Shown piece after piece: positions 31,974 through 43,182 of a stretch of DNA of 64,000 nt. Source of the DNA: Athripsodes cinereus (Eukaryota; Arthropoda; Insecta; Trichoptera; Leptoceridae); contig OX388314.1 of NCBI GenBank assembly GCA_947579605.1, positions 25,306,000 to 25,369,999 on the forward strand. Direction: 5' to 3'. The notes below the pieces were generated by a model, which did not search any database, was not told the DNA's origin, and saw nothing but the letters and a program-made list of their open reading frames with translations. Numbering within the stretch: position 1 is the stretch's first letter; every line of letters starts with the position of its first letter. A program made the translations under genes and the position numbers.

Positions 31974-32764
31974 CCAGCCTCCTCCATTCAGAGCGTCACC
32001 TCTTCCCACGACATTCCCTGCGTTCTGATGTCGTTGTGATAGGAACGGTGTATTGTGTACTAGTTATAGCGTGGAAAAACTGTAAAAACATAAATAATTC
32101 ATAAATTATTCATATTTGATATTGTGTAACTTATAAAAATCACACATGAATTACAAACATTAAGGCAGGTGCACACGTGAATCTAGTTGATGTATAAAAT
32201 ATTATATTATTATTATTTTTATTCATACCGGATATTACGTTTAAAACAAAATAATAAAAATAAAACACTAATCGTGAGAAAGTTGTTAAATATTATAGTG
32301 ATCTACAAGAATGATTATTTATAAAGTTAATATATTTTTTTATGTATAAAACTCGTAAAATCTCCCAAACGGATGTTAATAGGGTAGAGGGAGACAGACG
32401 CGTGCTCACTTATCCGTGTAATTTGTTCAAATTATAACAATGTATTAACTTTTAGTGACGATTTTTTTTTTATATACAGTATTGTGAAAAAAAATCTATT
32501 AAATAAAGGGTATACTTTTGACTTCGTGTCATTTTTAAATTATAGCCTTCTTGTGTCAAACAGTGAAAACGTTGTGTAAACTTTTTTCTTGTTGACATAA
32601 GTATCGACTTCAACGATTTGATATCAATTATCATTTGATTCATATTTTTTGTTGTCGTTTAAAATGACAGTAGGTAATCTATGTACTAGGTACTGTCAGA
32701 TATAATTATTAAAAATATAATACTTAAGTAAACTTCACAATGAGTTCAACTAAATATTTAAAGT
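31974..32764. other. Unassigned
   Basis: The first ~70 bp are GC-richer and may belong to the repeat just described. The rest is AT-rich with no feature. Confidence 0.35.
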
Positions 32765-33060
32765 TAATTTTTCAGTTAAAAGCAATGTAAGCTAATGTAA
32801 AGAACTATCGTTCCATGGAGCACCCGGAAAAAGTTGATTTCTCATTCTTTTCTGGAAGTTTTTAGTGTCCTGTAAAAGACATGTGTTCGAAAAAACAAAG
32901 ATATTTTACTTCTTAAATTCAGCGATGATGTTTGCCATCCATCCTTAATGTCTTAATTTTTTGTCGGCATGGAGAATCAGATAGCTTGCATGTTTATAAA
33001 ATGCAGCTGGTCTACTGGCTACCCTTCTTGTGGGATATGCCACGATGATACAATAGTGTA
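32765..33060 (+). repeat. A-repeat, near full length
   Basis: The 5' extension (TAAGCTAATGTAAAGAACTA, TCGTTCCATGGAGCACCCGG) is followed by the usual body (TTTTTAGTGTCCTGTAAAAG, TTAAATTCAGCGATGATGTT, CTTGCATGTTTATAAAATGC) and the terminus GGGATATGCCACGATGATAC. It helps define the element's 5' limit. Confidence 0.82.
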
Positions 33061-33599
33061 GAAAAGAACTATTCATTGAGCGATGTTCAATTTATTGAAT
33101 ATTCACTATTAATATTTTTCCAAAAAAATCTGTATACCTATGCTGGTTAAACAGTTGTGAAGGATGTCACGATGTGTTGATTTGCTAAACATAAATAACA
33201 CGATAACACTTAAAATCTTCTAAAAACAAATTTTAATTAGAGTTTTAAGTTTTGTCCAATACATTGGTAATCATCACAGGACGATTTAAATTTATAAAAA
33301 AAAAAACAAAAATAAAGGACAACCAACATGAGAAATCGTTGAGTTTCCGTTGACATAAACTGTGTAAAGGAATGGTATTAACGAACATGATTTTTTTTAA
33401 ACCAGGAGTCCATTATAATTGTTTGTTTTTAAAAGGTACCTATACCCATATCGGAAATAAACATTTTTTATGGTTGATTAGAAGACCAATCAAGGGTGTT
33501 ATAATTATAGTCGGTGATATCCTTTCACATCCTGAAGGTACTTTCTACGCCTCGGAAGCGTATAAATAAAATCAATTATTGACTAGAAAAAGGACGCAA

Positions 33600-33780
33600 C
33601 ATTTTTCAGTAAAAGTCAAGATAAGTTAATGTCAAAGTACTATCGTTCAATAGAGCTATAGAGCACCCGGCAAAGAATTGGTTACCCACTTTTTTCCCTA
33701 AGCTTTCGAGTGTCCTGTAAAAGGCGAGTGTTTAAAAAATAAAGACGTGGTTTGATGAGGTTTACACCGGCTGCCAGTAT
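33600..33780 (+). repeat. A-repeat 5' half
   Basis: AAGATAAGTTAATGTCAAAG, TACTATCGTTCAATAGAG, CACCCGGCAAAGAATTGGTT and TTTCGAGTGTCCTGTAAAAG. The body is then lost after GATGAGGTTTACACC. It shares its extreme 5' text with the copy at 32.8 kb. Confidence 0.75.
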
Positions 33781-34639
33781 ATTAGGTAGTTTAAAGAATA
33801 ATTATTTCATCAAAAAAAACTCCAATTACCTACCTTCTTGAATTATTACAGGCCACCCACCCGTTAATATGAGAACTGAATAGAAGATTGTTTGAAAATT
33901 ATTTGCAAATAAAAATCTACCAATTTTTTTTACAACAAGTACAAGACGGACACAGTGATTCTAATCAGTTGCACGTGTACTTCAATAGTATGTATTTTTT
34001 TTCTATTGAGTACCTAAGTAAGTATTTTATGAACAATTATTCTTCGAGTTCACATGAATGTTTTAATAGCAGCAGGAAACACCTGTATCGTTTGAATTTT
34101 AAATAGTTTCATGGTATAATGTAATATGTTGAAGTCGAGTATGAATTACAAGTTACAACGTACGATTTGAAAGCAAGGCATTTTTAATACATCTTATGTA
34201 GGTATGTTAAATATTATGTATTAATTTTATGTTATGCTTGCTTAGTCATTCAATATTATGTCTGTAAGCAATAAAAATATTACCGTGTATTATTATTATG
34301 CAACGAAACATACTATTACAAGCAATAAAAATATTGTGATTTGTATAATATTTTGGTACGGTGTAAACACGCCTTTAGGTTAGAAATTTGTATCGGGCGT
34401 AAAGACTAAATCTGTGGAAAATTGATGACATAGACAATAATTTTATTAATCTTTTTAGATAAGAACCTACATAGATATTCGTGAGGTCTCTTAATTAAGG
34501 TAATATTCCAATTAAGATATATTTTTTTGAAATTTCGTTCTCACAATCATTGTTCTTTCATTCTCGAAAGAGGGGTTGTAAAGTAGCGCTGACGTTCGAG
34601 AACTTTTGTGGCTTCACTACGTGGTTCAAATTCAAATTT
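33781..34639. other. Unassigned
   Basis: AT-rich. A duplicated phrase AAGCAATAAAAATATT occurs at about 34267 and 34320. No gene recognised. Confidence 0.4.
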
Positions 34640-34687
34640 TCAAGAACGGCCGCTTGTTAAGTAAGAAAAATCTCCCCCCCCCCCCCC
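34640..34687 (+). repeat. LINE-C crumb and 14-C tract
   Basis: CAAGAACGGCCGCTTGTTAA, GTAAGAAAAATC resembles the LINE-C text GGCGGCCGAGTGTTGAGTAA. It runs into an uninterrupted C-tract at 34674-34687. Confidence 0.45.
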
Positions 34688-34793
34688 GTCATCAAATATT
34701 AGAAAAAGTGCCTACTTTATTTGGTTTTAAATATCATATACATAATATGTTGTATGTGTAAGTTGTACTTATTATTATTGTCTTAAAAATGTC

Positions 34794-34999
34794 ACCCTGC
34801 AATGAGACCATAACAGCTTTTAACCAAGGCAATCTCAGCAGGAAAAAAAGGCAGAGAAAATAATCACAAAAGAGACATTATCAAAAAGAAATAACAGAAT
34901 CAAAGGAGAGTCTGATATAAGTTTTACTCTAGAAATGGCTCAATGGAAGTGGAGTAAACTGTTTTCTGCCCTGTGCTCCCGAGAGGAGCGTTGCAGGGT
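34794..34999. mobile_element. Short element with 9-bp terminal inverted repeat
   Basis: Starts ACCCTGCAA and ends TTGCAGGGT. Near the left end, TGAGACCATAACAGCTTTTA then CCAAGGCAATCTCAGCAGGA can fold into a hairpin. The same block occurs reversed at 48091-48149, and the right end recurs at 31938. Class unknown. The ends could be coincidental. Confidence 0.45.
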
Positions 35000-35531
35000 A
35001 ATCGCAGATAATATTCTAACCTGTTGACAATCATCGGTAGATTGTCCACAGCCTCGATTACAATCATTGAATGGTTGCTGTTAGTTGACAACAGATGTCG
35101 AACAAAATGGTTTGAAACGTTTGTTGAACGTACCGAGGGTGAAGTGCACTTAAACCAACCTAAACCAATTCGTAAGCATCGGGACACCTCTGCTGTTCCC
35201 TATACTAAAAGGAGTCTGCTTAATCTGTTGGTTGTGCACATGAGGTGTCTGTAATATTCTTAATTGATGTTATAGGTTAGGCATGTATGTACCTTATGTG
35301 AATATAAGATTGTATAGGGAGTCATTAAAGTGTAATCATTTATAATATGATGTAATCACATATAGTATGTATGTACAATGTCGGTAAATTCAGTAATACA
35401 CATCCTAACTATTTCACTGCCATGTTAAAAATTACTTGTAGTAGTGGGATGACATACAATTGCAATTATTCTTCTTTTAACGCTTTTTTAGGAGTATTAT
35501 ATAAAGGAACCTCCTCCATTAGTAATAATGA
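35000..35531. other. Unassigned
   Basis: Two overlapping 76- and 87-codon frames on opposite strands (34924-35254) are GC-richer than the surroundings and may belong to a transposon. I recognise no motif. The rest is AT-rich. Confidence 0.35.
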
Positions 35532-35540
35532 TGTTATTCT

Positions 35541-35629
35541 CGTGATGTAACGAATATTGCGAATGTCGGCAACAAATATTTGCATTCGCATTCGCGAATA
35601 TCCAAAATCACACATTCGTTACATCACTA
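35541..35629. mobile_element. 89-bp hAT-type MITE with 8-9 bp TSD
   Basis: The left end is CGTGATGTAACGAATATT. The right end complement is TAGTGATGTAACGAATG. TGTTATTCT flanks both sides (35532-35540 and 35630-35638). The first two bases of the arms differ, so the duplication is 8 or 9 bp. The interior is almost entirely CGAATATT/GCGAAT-type palindromic words. Confidence 0.82.
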
Positions 35630-35832
35630 TGTTATTCTAACAATATCATATCGTTGGACACTGTAAAGAAAACCTAAGAAACTTTATCAAGTAAGTTATT
35701 TGGTATTTAAACTAATATTCAGTACTGCGTGCTTCATAGTAAATTAATATTGTTCAATTTTCTACGTAGAATTTTTACTTCTTTAATACTTTTTGTAATT
35801 TTTATTTTGAATTTAGATATTAAAAAATCGAA

Positions 35833-36290
35833 CACTGTAAACATTCACTTATTGTTTTATTGATTAGAAGCTTTTCCGACATACGTCCATCTTCAGTAGT
35901 AATCTTACAACTAATTACTGAGGATGGACATATGTCCATAGATTTGCAATATGAATCTCAAACATGTACCATCAATAAAATCTCTTTGCGGTCCTTGGTG
36001 CCGCAATTTTTAGTTTGAAAAAAAGCGACACACATATAAATTGTTTGTAGATAACAAGAGACAGACAATATGAGAATGGGGATTATTACAGACGACAAAG
36101 GCCGGTAGATAGAGATGAATATATACATAAGAAAAGAGATGAATATATATTACTCAGGTATTATACCTCGACGGGTGGGTACACATTTTTAGAGAATATT
36201 TGTATGACATTGCGAATCTAGTTGTAACATATCACTGCATATGTCCGAAAAGCTTCTAACCAATATAACAATGAGCGAAAGTTTACAGTG
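35833..36290. mobile_element. Long-TIR element (~460 bp)
   Basis: The left arm is CACTGTAAACATTCACTTAT, then TGATTAGAAGCTTTTCCGAC. The right arm complement is CACTGTAAACTTTCGCTCAT, then TGGTTAGAAGCTTTTCGGAC. Just inside the left arm, GACATACGTCCATC and GATGGACATATGTC form a second hairpin. The flanks show no clear duplication. No coding. Confidence 0.7.
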
Positions 36291-37691
36291 ATTCATTTTT
36301 TATTATTTAAATTTAAAAATGAACTTTCATATTGTTTCCTCTTCGAAAATCGAAGAGTTTTTACAATATTTTGATTCAGTCTTGAATACCGGTTGGCATA
36401 TTGAGTAATTAGAGTAAGTGTAATGTAAAAGAGTAGGTACCTATTTAAAACTATTATAAGACTTTAAAAGGCGAAAACCTTTTTTGGCTTAAAAAAAATT
36501 ATCCAAATATCACTGAAACTGAAATCTTAGGTTCGAGAAGTCGAAATGATAAAAAATTAGTAGAAAAGAGATATGGTATTTTAGTTTTATATGACGACAT
36601 ATCTCGTCATAATTTATAATTGTACCTATGTAGGTAATATCAATAAAGACTGCGATGTCGTAACTGTAAAACATGGTATTCGAAGTGTTATAAGTCATAA
36701 AGAAGTATATCTTCCGCCAGGTGCCAGGATGTCACGATCTTCAGCAAATAGGACATGAGAAAAAATATTATTATTTTTATCAAAGTTGTTATAAATAATT
36801 ATTTTAACTATTATGTATACATGACGTATTATATTCTTTATTATACATACAGTCATCACTTGTAATTTACTATTGACGTAGTTATTTAGAATAATAATAA
36901 CGCTTTATTGTAAAAAAAAATAAAAATAAAAGACGTACATATTGCCTTGAGGCAATGTCTTCCAGTAAACCTAATGTCTAGCCTAGAATACTTTGGATAG
37001 ACATAATTTAGATATCAAAAATTGACAGTGGATGAGGAGGAGACAGACGGTTGAAAAATTGAGAAAAACGGTCTATAGAATGAGGCATGATAGTCATGAT
37101 CTTCAGAACTTAGGGACCGACGGAGATGATGATGATTATATATCTCTTGAAAATTAGTGTTAGCTATCACACTTCAGACATATTATCAATACTGTCTGAC
37201 ATAAAAGTTAAAATGACATTAGCCTGTAGTCAATAATTGTGTCATAAAAAATAAAAGATTCAAATTAGGCGACGAGCATCGAAATGCAGACGTCAAATTG
37301 TTAAACATCTGACACTGTTGATAATCTAGGGAGAGTTGTATTATCGCGAATATAAATATAATTATTTTCGCACCGTATGAAAATTTAAAACTAGATAAAA
37401 TATTACATATATCTACCTAAGTAGGTACTGTATACTTTCTGTTCTGTTGTTAGCCTCGACGTCGTCCGGTCGTACAATGATTTTACTTGTTTCGTAAAGT
37501 GAATAAAAATACTTATCATTTAAAACATGTAGTATTGAGATGAAGTGATTTTGCATTACGCAATTTCCGCAAAATCTTCGATGTAAATGGGCTACAGTAT
37601 TAATCATTATACAAAATATAAATAAAATCATTAATTACATACATAAATTTATGATTCAATGCACAGAAGGCGAATAAATTATTAATAGGTA
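36291..37691. other. Mostly unassigned; LINE tail crumbs
   Basis: At 36715-36755, GCCAGGATGTCACGATCTTC and at 37060-37150, GGCATGATAGTCATGATCTT are decayed LINE-F ends (GGxCACGATCCTCAGCA). The second carries a GATGATGATGATT tail. At 36925-36990 minus lies a LINE tail motif related to 21.34 kb (ACTGGAAGACATTGCCTCAA). No gene. Confidence 0.4.
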
Positions 37692-37752
37692 GGTACTGAC
37701 AATAAAACGATTCTTACAAGGATCATTACAGCTGAAGGCCAATGCGGTCCCT
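37692..37752 (-). repeat. LINE-H 3'-UTR fragment, copy 2
   Basis: GACAATAAAACGATTCTTAC, AAGGATCATTACAGCTGAAG and GCCAATGCG match 10511-10563 with four or so differences. No coding part is visible beyond it. Confidence 0.65.
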
Positions 37753-39051
37753 GAAGAAATATATTGAAAATAAATATATCTCTACCTATATTGTGACATT
37801 TTCCTTCTATCTCAGTAAATCTAAAGCTAAAATTCACAACACTTTACATGCAAAACAATTGATTTTGAAGTTCTGAACACTTCAAAGTGTCAAACTAATT
37901 TTGGGTTAAATCAAACAAATAATTAAAAAAACCAATGTCCTAAATAAAATTATGTTACTTACAATCTATTACTTATTTCAACCCTTATTCCTAAAACAGT
38001 TTTCGATAGGTTTTGCTCTCATTATTAGAAAAACCTCAATTTCTTTCATACTCCGTATATTACAGTGGAATAAAAACACACGTCTGATTTTATCATCCCA
38101 GTTTTTCTTACAAGTGGAGTACCCAGTAATGCCAGTATTCATTGCATATAATAAATATATCTATATATCGATAGATTAAAGCATAGAAGACACATGTCCA
38201 CATTTGACAGTTTCAAGAAAACAGGTATTCAAAGTTTGAAATTCTCAATTAATTAACTAAATTTAAATTAATTCAGAAGATGTCCTTGATGGACATGTGC
38301 TTTTTCGGAATTCCGAAAGTCAATATAAATGCATTTTCTAATAACTTATGTGACATGTTACATCTGTGCACAAAAAAAAAGTTCATTTATGGATATTTGA
38401 CATTTGATTTTATTAAATAATTCGAAAATGGTATAAATATTATTGGTTATTATATACCTACCTACTCAGTACATAGATGACGTTGCAACTGATCTCTCGT
38501 TTAACCTAAATAGTGGACATGTGTCTTTTGTCTTAAACCATCGATACCGTCTCTTCCATGAAGTTTTGTTTTTTTATATTATACAGAAAAGATTGGGATC
38601 TATTGTCTGCCGGAGACTCCACATACAACAAAATAATATCATGGTTAAAATGTACATTATAAAAAAGAATATCTCAATAATTTGTTTCAAAGATCTACGT
38701 TTTCTTCCACCAAGAATCGTGGGTCAATAATTTTAAAATTATACATAATTCAGTCATAATTTAGTAATATGGGTACCTGCCTTATTAATATTGGTATGCA
38801 TGCGCTACTAACTAGTAACTACAAAGTGAAGTCAAATGGATGTTCATTATTTGTTCAAAATATTAGCAAAACGCCGTCAATTAATAGAAATATTTGTAAT
38901 GTAAACCTTTACAAAACATCTTTGATATCAGAAATCATATGATGTTTGTGTTGAATCCATTAACAGTATGCTACAAAATAAATTGAGAACACTAAACTTG
39001 ATTTGCAATTGTACTAAAAAAAAACAGCGGTTTTCGACATGGTAACTTTTT
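37753..39051. other. Unassigned
   Basis: AT-rich with no recognised gene. A possible inverted pair (ACACATGTCCACA near 38191 and TGATGGACATGTGCTT near 38286) is short. Confidence 0.4.
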
Positions 39052-39553
39052 ATTTTTACTTAGCCACTCTTTCCTATTAGCGTTCTTTAAAAGGCAGGCG
39101 TTCGTAAAACATCACTATCTTCTTCATTACGTTTCTTGTCGACCCCCCTCCCCCCGACGTTGACGATCACCTGAGAGAAATCTTGACTGTTCTGGGCAGC
39201 ACAATACAGCTCCTCCACACCTCTCATCCCGGTCCACTTTTGAATGTTCTGAAGCCAGGAAAGCCGCCTTCTTCCAACCCCTTTACGGCCCTCAATCTTC
39301 CCTTCTATGACCAGTTTTAGGATGGCATATTTTTCTCCTTTCATTATGTGACCTAAATATAAAGTTTTACGGTGCTTGATTGTTGTGAACAATTCTCTAT
39401 GAGAATTTGCTCTGCGCAATACTCCAACATTACTTGGCATGTCAGTCTAAGATATTCTCAACACTTTTCGGTGGATCCACATTTCAAACGCCTCCGATCG
39501 TATAAGACAATTAATATCTACTATTCAGCGGTGAGGTATGCCACCTTTCGAGG
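39052..39553 (+). repeat. A-repeat split by a LINE-D fragment
   Basis: The left part (39052-39112) has CCACTCTTTCC and TTTAAAAGGCAGGCGTTCGT. The right part (39518-39553) resumes with ATTCAGCGGTGAGGTATGCC. In intact copies these parts are about 25 bp apart. Here 400 bp of reversed LINE-D lies between them, so LINE-D landed after the A-repeat. Confidence 0.65.
39113..39440 (-). pseudogene. LINE-D C-terminus, copy 1
   Basis: The minus frame reads GVLRRANSHRELFTTIKHRK, LYLGHIMKGEKYAILKLVIE, GKIEGRKGVGRRRLSWLQNI and then RGVEELYCAAQNSQDFSQVI. The LGHIxR...LxxxIxGK.GxGRRxxSWLxNL and final AAxxRxxxxxVIANV pattern is the C-terminus of a jockey/RTE-like polyprotein. The frame is open for 117 codons, the best-preserved LINE-D copy, but it lacks the RT and endonuclease domains. 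Confidence 0.85.
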
Positions 39554-40070
39554 TAATTACTGTAGTTAAGAAAAACTTTTTTAGATAAATGTGTATGTAA
39601 TTTAAGCAAATGAGATGTATACAATTTTGACATGGCTATCCAAAAATAGAGATGTTTTTGTAATGAGTATGTAATGAGTATGAAATATGAAATTGAATGA
39701 AAATTTTCCAAATTTATTGTTTTTCTTGCTCGCCACACCATCCATCCTGAATCTTTTATCTTTTTCATGGACAAAATGAAAACGTTTGTATTCAGGAATG
39801 AGGAGAGGTCACGGATCATGATTTAAACGGTGGCATATATATGTAAATCATCCATGTTGTTATTATTATATGCACTAACTATTCGAGATTCATCCAGGGG
39901 GAAGGGCAGCTGCCCAATATAAGTTTGATTGGCATTTTTAGTAGGTACCCATTTTGCATAACGCGACGCTATTTTTCAACTTTTCAACACCTACTAAATC
40001 TTCACCACTGGGTAGGCACCCACGCACTTGAGATATAATTATATAACATTGTTTTAGATCATAGAAAAAC
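39554..40070. other. Unassigned
   Basis: A 102-codon minus frame (39511-39819) has no recognised domain. The rest is AT-rich. Confidence 0.4.
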
Positions 40071-40074
40071 AGAA

Positions 40075-40437
40075 GATAGGAAAGTATGGAAGTTTTGAAG
40101 AGGCCTTTATCCAGCATTAATATGTCAAAGACGTATATTAAGCTTTTTCGGACATATTATTATATGACGTGAGCCAGACAGTCTGGAAAAAAAATATTTT
40201 GTCTGGTGGAGTCGAAGGAAGAAGAAGCAGGGGTCAAATACCAACAATATGGTCAGATCATGTGAGAGATGCTGCAGGGGTACAGTGTATGAGGCGTTTA
40301 GGCAGGCAGAGGACAGGGCGCGGTGGAAGAGCTTGTCGCTTGGTTGGGGTCATGGTGGTCACGATCCTCAGCATTGAGGGACTGACTTGGCAGAAAAAGA
40401 ATATCCAGCAGTGGAGAGAAGAAGGCTAGCAGTAAGT
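40075..40437 (+). pseudogene. LINE-F C-terminus, copy 2
   Basis: Frames joined by eye read FFGHI, REPDSLEKNILSGGVEGRR, SRGQIPTIWSDHVRDAAG, then in the next frame YEAFRQAEDRARWKSL and GHGGHDPQH, stop. It matches the RTE/BovB-type C-terminus at 61.2-61.6 kb. At least two frameshifts are needed, near 40160 and 40285. It ends with an AAGTAAGTAAGTAAGTAAGT-like tail at about 40433-40450. Confidence 0.8.
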
Positions 40438-40450
40438 AAGTAAGTAGTAA

Positions 40451-42105
40451 GTTTTAGATCATCCTGTATATGATTATATCCTATTAGTTTAATAAACACA
40501 AGATATTATTTTTGATATCACTCTAGTGTGAAGGCATTTCGCATTATCGTTTGTTAGTAAATGTTTGTATTCCTCTGTCTGTACCCACTAGGTACCTACG
40601 TATTAAATACATTAAGATTCTACAATAATCATGATATTGATAACATGTGCAAAATCTGAACCGTAATAATATAAACAGAACAAGAATTAAACGTTGTGTA
40701 AATACGGAATCCGTTAATCTAAACAGATTCCTAATGTAATGTGTAGGGAATCATTGCTGAAATACTCTATTTCATCATTCATTCATTTATTCATTCGACC
40801 AACAGCATTCCTCTCAATTTCTCTCCTTCACTTAAAGAGATATTACATCAACTTAGTCATCTTGAAGTAGGATGCTATAACTTGGATGTAAAACAGATCT
40901 GTTGCAAAGAGAGAAGTTTCTTAAGAGAGACTCTTATAAAGATGATTTGTGAGGATATGGAAGATTAAATTTACCCACCAACTCTATAAATAAAACTCGC
41001 GGTTTTGTAAAACTTTAAGAAACTATAATTTAAGATAAGATTAAAGAAATACAATGAATTGTTACAGCTATTAAAAGATAGAACATTTAAAAGTAGTTAT
41101 GTGTGGTCAGCTGGTCGGTGAAAATTCGAATAAATAAGAAATTGTGATAATTTAATCATCTTTAGAATCTAGTACCTCTGACGTCATCACCAGCTGATCA
41201 CAACAATACTAATTTGATGTTGCCTGTTCAATACAATCTTATGGATGACATGAGAACTGATATTCTTGAAACATCCAGTGGTAAGTGGAGGAAGCCACTT
41301 TCTTAGTGTAACTTAGTCATCTCATCATGTGACATAACTAATGCTTTGAAATTGTTGTCATAGAAACATAGTAATACGCAAGAGGATCCCTTTTTGAGCT
41401 AGATACATGCTTACTAAATTTTGTTCAAAATAAGACTCAGCCAGAAACAATAGGTACCTATCGCACAAACTGCAGATTTTTGTAAAGTGCATCGACGTAT
41501 TCACAACTTAAACGACATAATAACGATGGTCTTTTGTGCTTTAAACTTTAAACCATCGATAATATGTGTGATACTTTTTTTTAAATGTATATGACCTTCA
41601 CCAATAATGAATGGTGTTCTTAGTCAGTCTCAAGTTTATATACTTTTTAATTTTCTCCAACAAGTTGATCTTCCTTAAATGAGCAGCTGTGTGTCCAGAT
41701 CTCAGTCTGCAAATCAATGAAATTTCTTTGCGGGACAAATGGGCTCCAACATATCACGGTTTCCATGTGACTTGAAATTAATCTTTCATTCTTTTTATAT
41801 AAACTATACCGTTGGCAATTCACATTAATCTTTGTTATACTATTTACATTTCATCATAAATATGTACCTAATACTGTAACACACAATAGATTTAAACACT
41901 TCCTACACTGAAATCAGGTCAGTGAATAGTTAACACATAAGTGACCCGAGTTTATAAATAGTTTTACATAATAAAACGTATTGAGTGATTTGCCTACTTC
42001 CTATGAGTCTTTGTATACAGTCATGTATCCACACGTGCATATTGCTATTAGGTGGGAAATACACATGTAGTAGGTAATAATGTTTTGTAATCTTGCGTAA
42101 GTGTG
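40451..42105. other. Unassigned AT-rich stretch
   Basis: About 1.6 kb without a recognised gene, repeat or inverted terminus. The phrase CTTTAAACTTTAAACCATCGAT near 41540 recurs loosely at 38533. Confidence 0.4.
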
Positions 42106-42107
42106 CA

Positions 42108-42280
42108 AACACAAAGAAAGCAGGCTGCCAGCGCCGATAAGTGCCGGTGAGCACCGGCAAAGTAAATCGCAATCGGCGTTCCTGCTTTTACTATGTTCGT
42201 GTCCATTGAAATGCATGTAAACATTCTCGGCGCCGGTAGACGCAGGCATCTGAAAGCAGGTAACCCGCTTTCTTTGTGTT
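42108..42280. mobile_element. MITE-like element, AACACAAAGAAAGC ends
   Basis: The left end AACACAAAGAAAGCAGGCTG pairs with the right end complement AACACAAAGAAAGCGGGTTA. Three or four mismatches occur in the first 22 bp. Internal GCCGGTGAGCACCGGC is a second palindrome. The interior is markedly GC-richer than the flanks. No target duplication resolved. Confidence 0.65.
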
Positions 42281-42374
42281 AGCTACCTAACATTTCTAAA
42301 ATTTCGTGGAGTCAAACAAACCCAAATGAACTTCATATATTCTCACGCTAAACAAACCATGAATCATGTGGCTT
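42281..42374. other. Unassigned spacer
   Basis: Short AT-rich sequence between the MITE and LINE-C. Nothing seen. Confidence 0.4.
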
Positions 42375-42572
42375 GATTACGTGAATCGAATTCTGAAGGG
42401 CGGCCGAGTGTTGAGTAAGAGAAATCGGCGTGCATGTATGAGAAACTGGATGAATGTAGAGGAAGCGAAAGAAAGAAGTATGTAAGGATAGATCTATATG
42501 GCGTTCCGTTCTCTTTACCTACCCCACTTGGGATACGGCGTGAGGGTATAGTATAGTATAGTATATTTTGTT
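42375..42572 (+). pseudogene. LINE-C 3' end, copy 4
   Basis: The + strand reads WLDYVNRI, then LSKRNRRACMRNWMNVEEAK, broken by a stop after KERSM. The end is CTACCCCACTTGGGATACGG, then CGTGAGGGTATAGTATAGTA. LINE-C resembles LINE-B in this coding region (RRACMRN) and in the terminus. The tail here is a TATAG repeat. Confidence 0.8.
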
Positions 42573-42971
42573 GTAAGTGCATCATAGCTACTGGATTCTT
42601 ATCAGTCAAGATGCAAATTGCAAGTATCAAAATATGGTCATGCAATATGTTGCCAAAAATTAGCCATATTGGTGGCATCTGTTCAGAAAAAATATTTTTT
42701 TAAAACAGGAAACTTTGAAGTCAATCATGTGGCCGCATTGACAAGAAATAGTAGGTACCTATATATACTAAAGGATAAAAATATGAAACATTATATTATT
42801 ATTCAACGAAAATTCATAAAGAGGTACCGCTCTTCATATCCTCGAAGTGATACGTAAATGTGCACAACAGATTGCGCATGCATGTTAAAAACAGGATAGA
42901 TAAAAAATATTCATAATTCATATTTTTCAAATGTGAACATATATCTATTCTCAGTTTCTTGTAAAGTTAAA

Positions 42972-43182
42972 TACTACTACTACTATATCATCACGGCATA
43001 TCCCACAATTGGGTTCACCAGCAGACTAGCTGCATATAATAAACATGCAAGCTGTCCTCTCCATGCACATATAAAATCAAGACATCCTGGACGGGTGGTA
43101 AACCTCATCGCTGAATTTGAGATGTAAAATGTATTAATTTTTTCGAACTCCTGTACAAAAATATATATTTCTTCTTTTCTAT
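42972..43182 (-). repeat. A-repeat, left arm of head-to-head pair
   Basis: ACTACTACTACTATATCATC, ACGGCATATCCCACAATTGG, AATAAACATGCAAGCTGTCC and CTCATCGCTGAATTTGAGAT. With the next copy it forms an inverted composite whose two outer ends both carry TAG-type microsatellite. Confidence 0.85.

Noticed and set aside
34674..34687. C-tract (and the 11-G tract at 23358-23368) as a quadruplex or regulatory site
   Set aside because: Single homopolymer runs without the four-tract spacing needed. They could also be affected by sequencing error.
40075..40437. 86-codon open frame as a host gene
   Set aside because: The residues match the LINE-F C-terminus and need frame changes to follow it.
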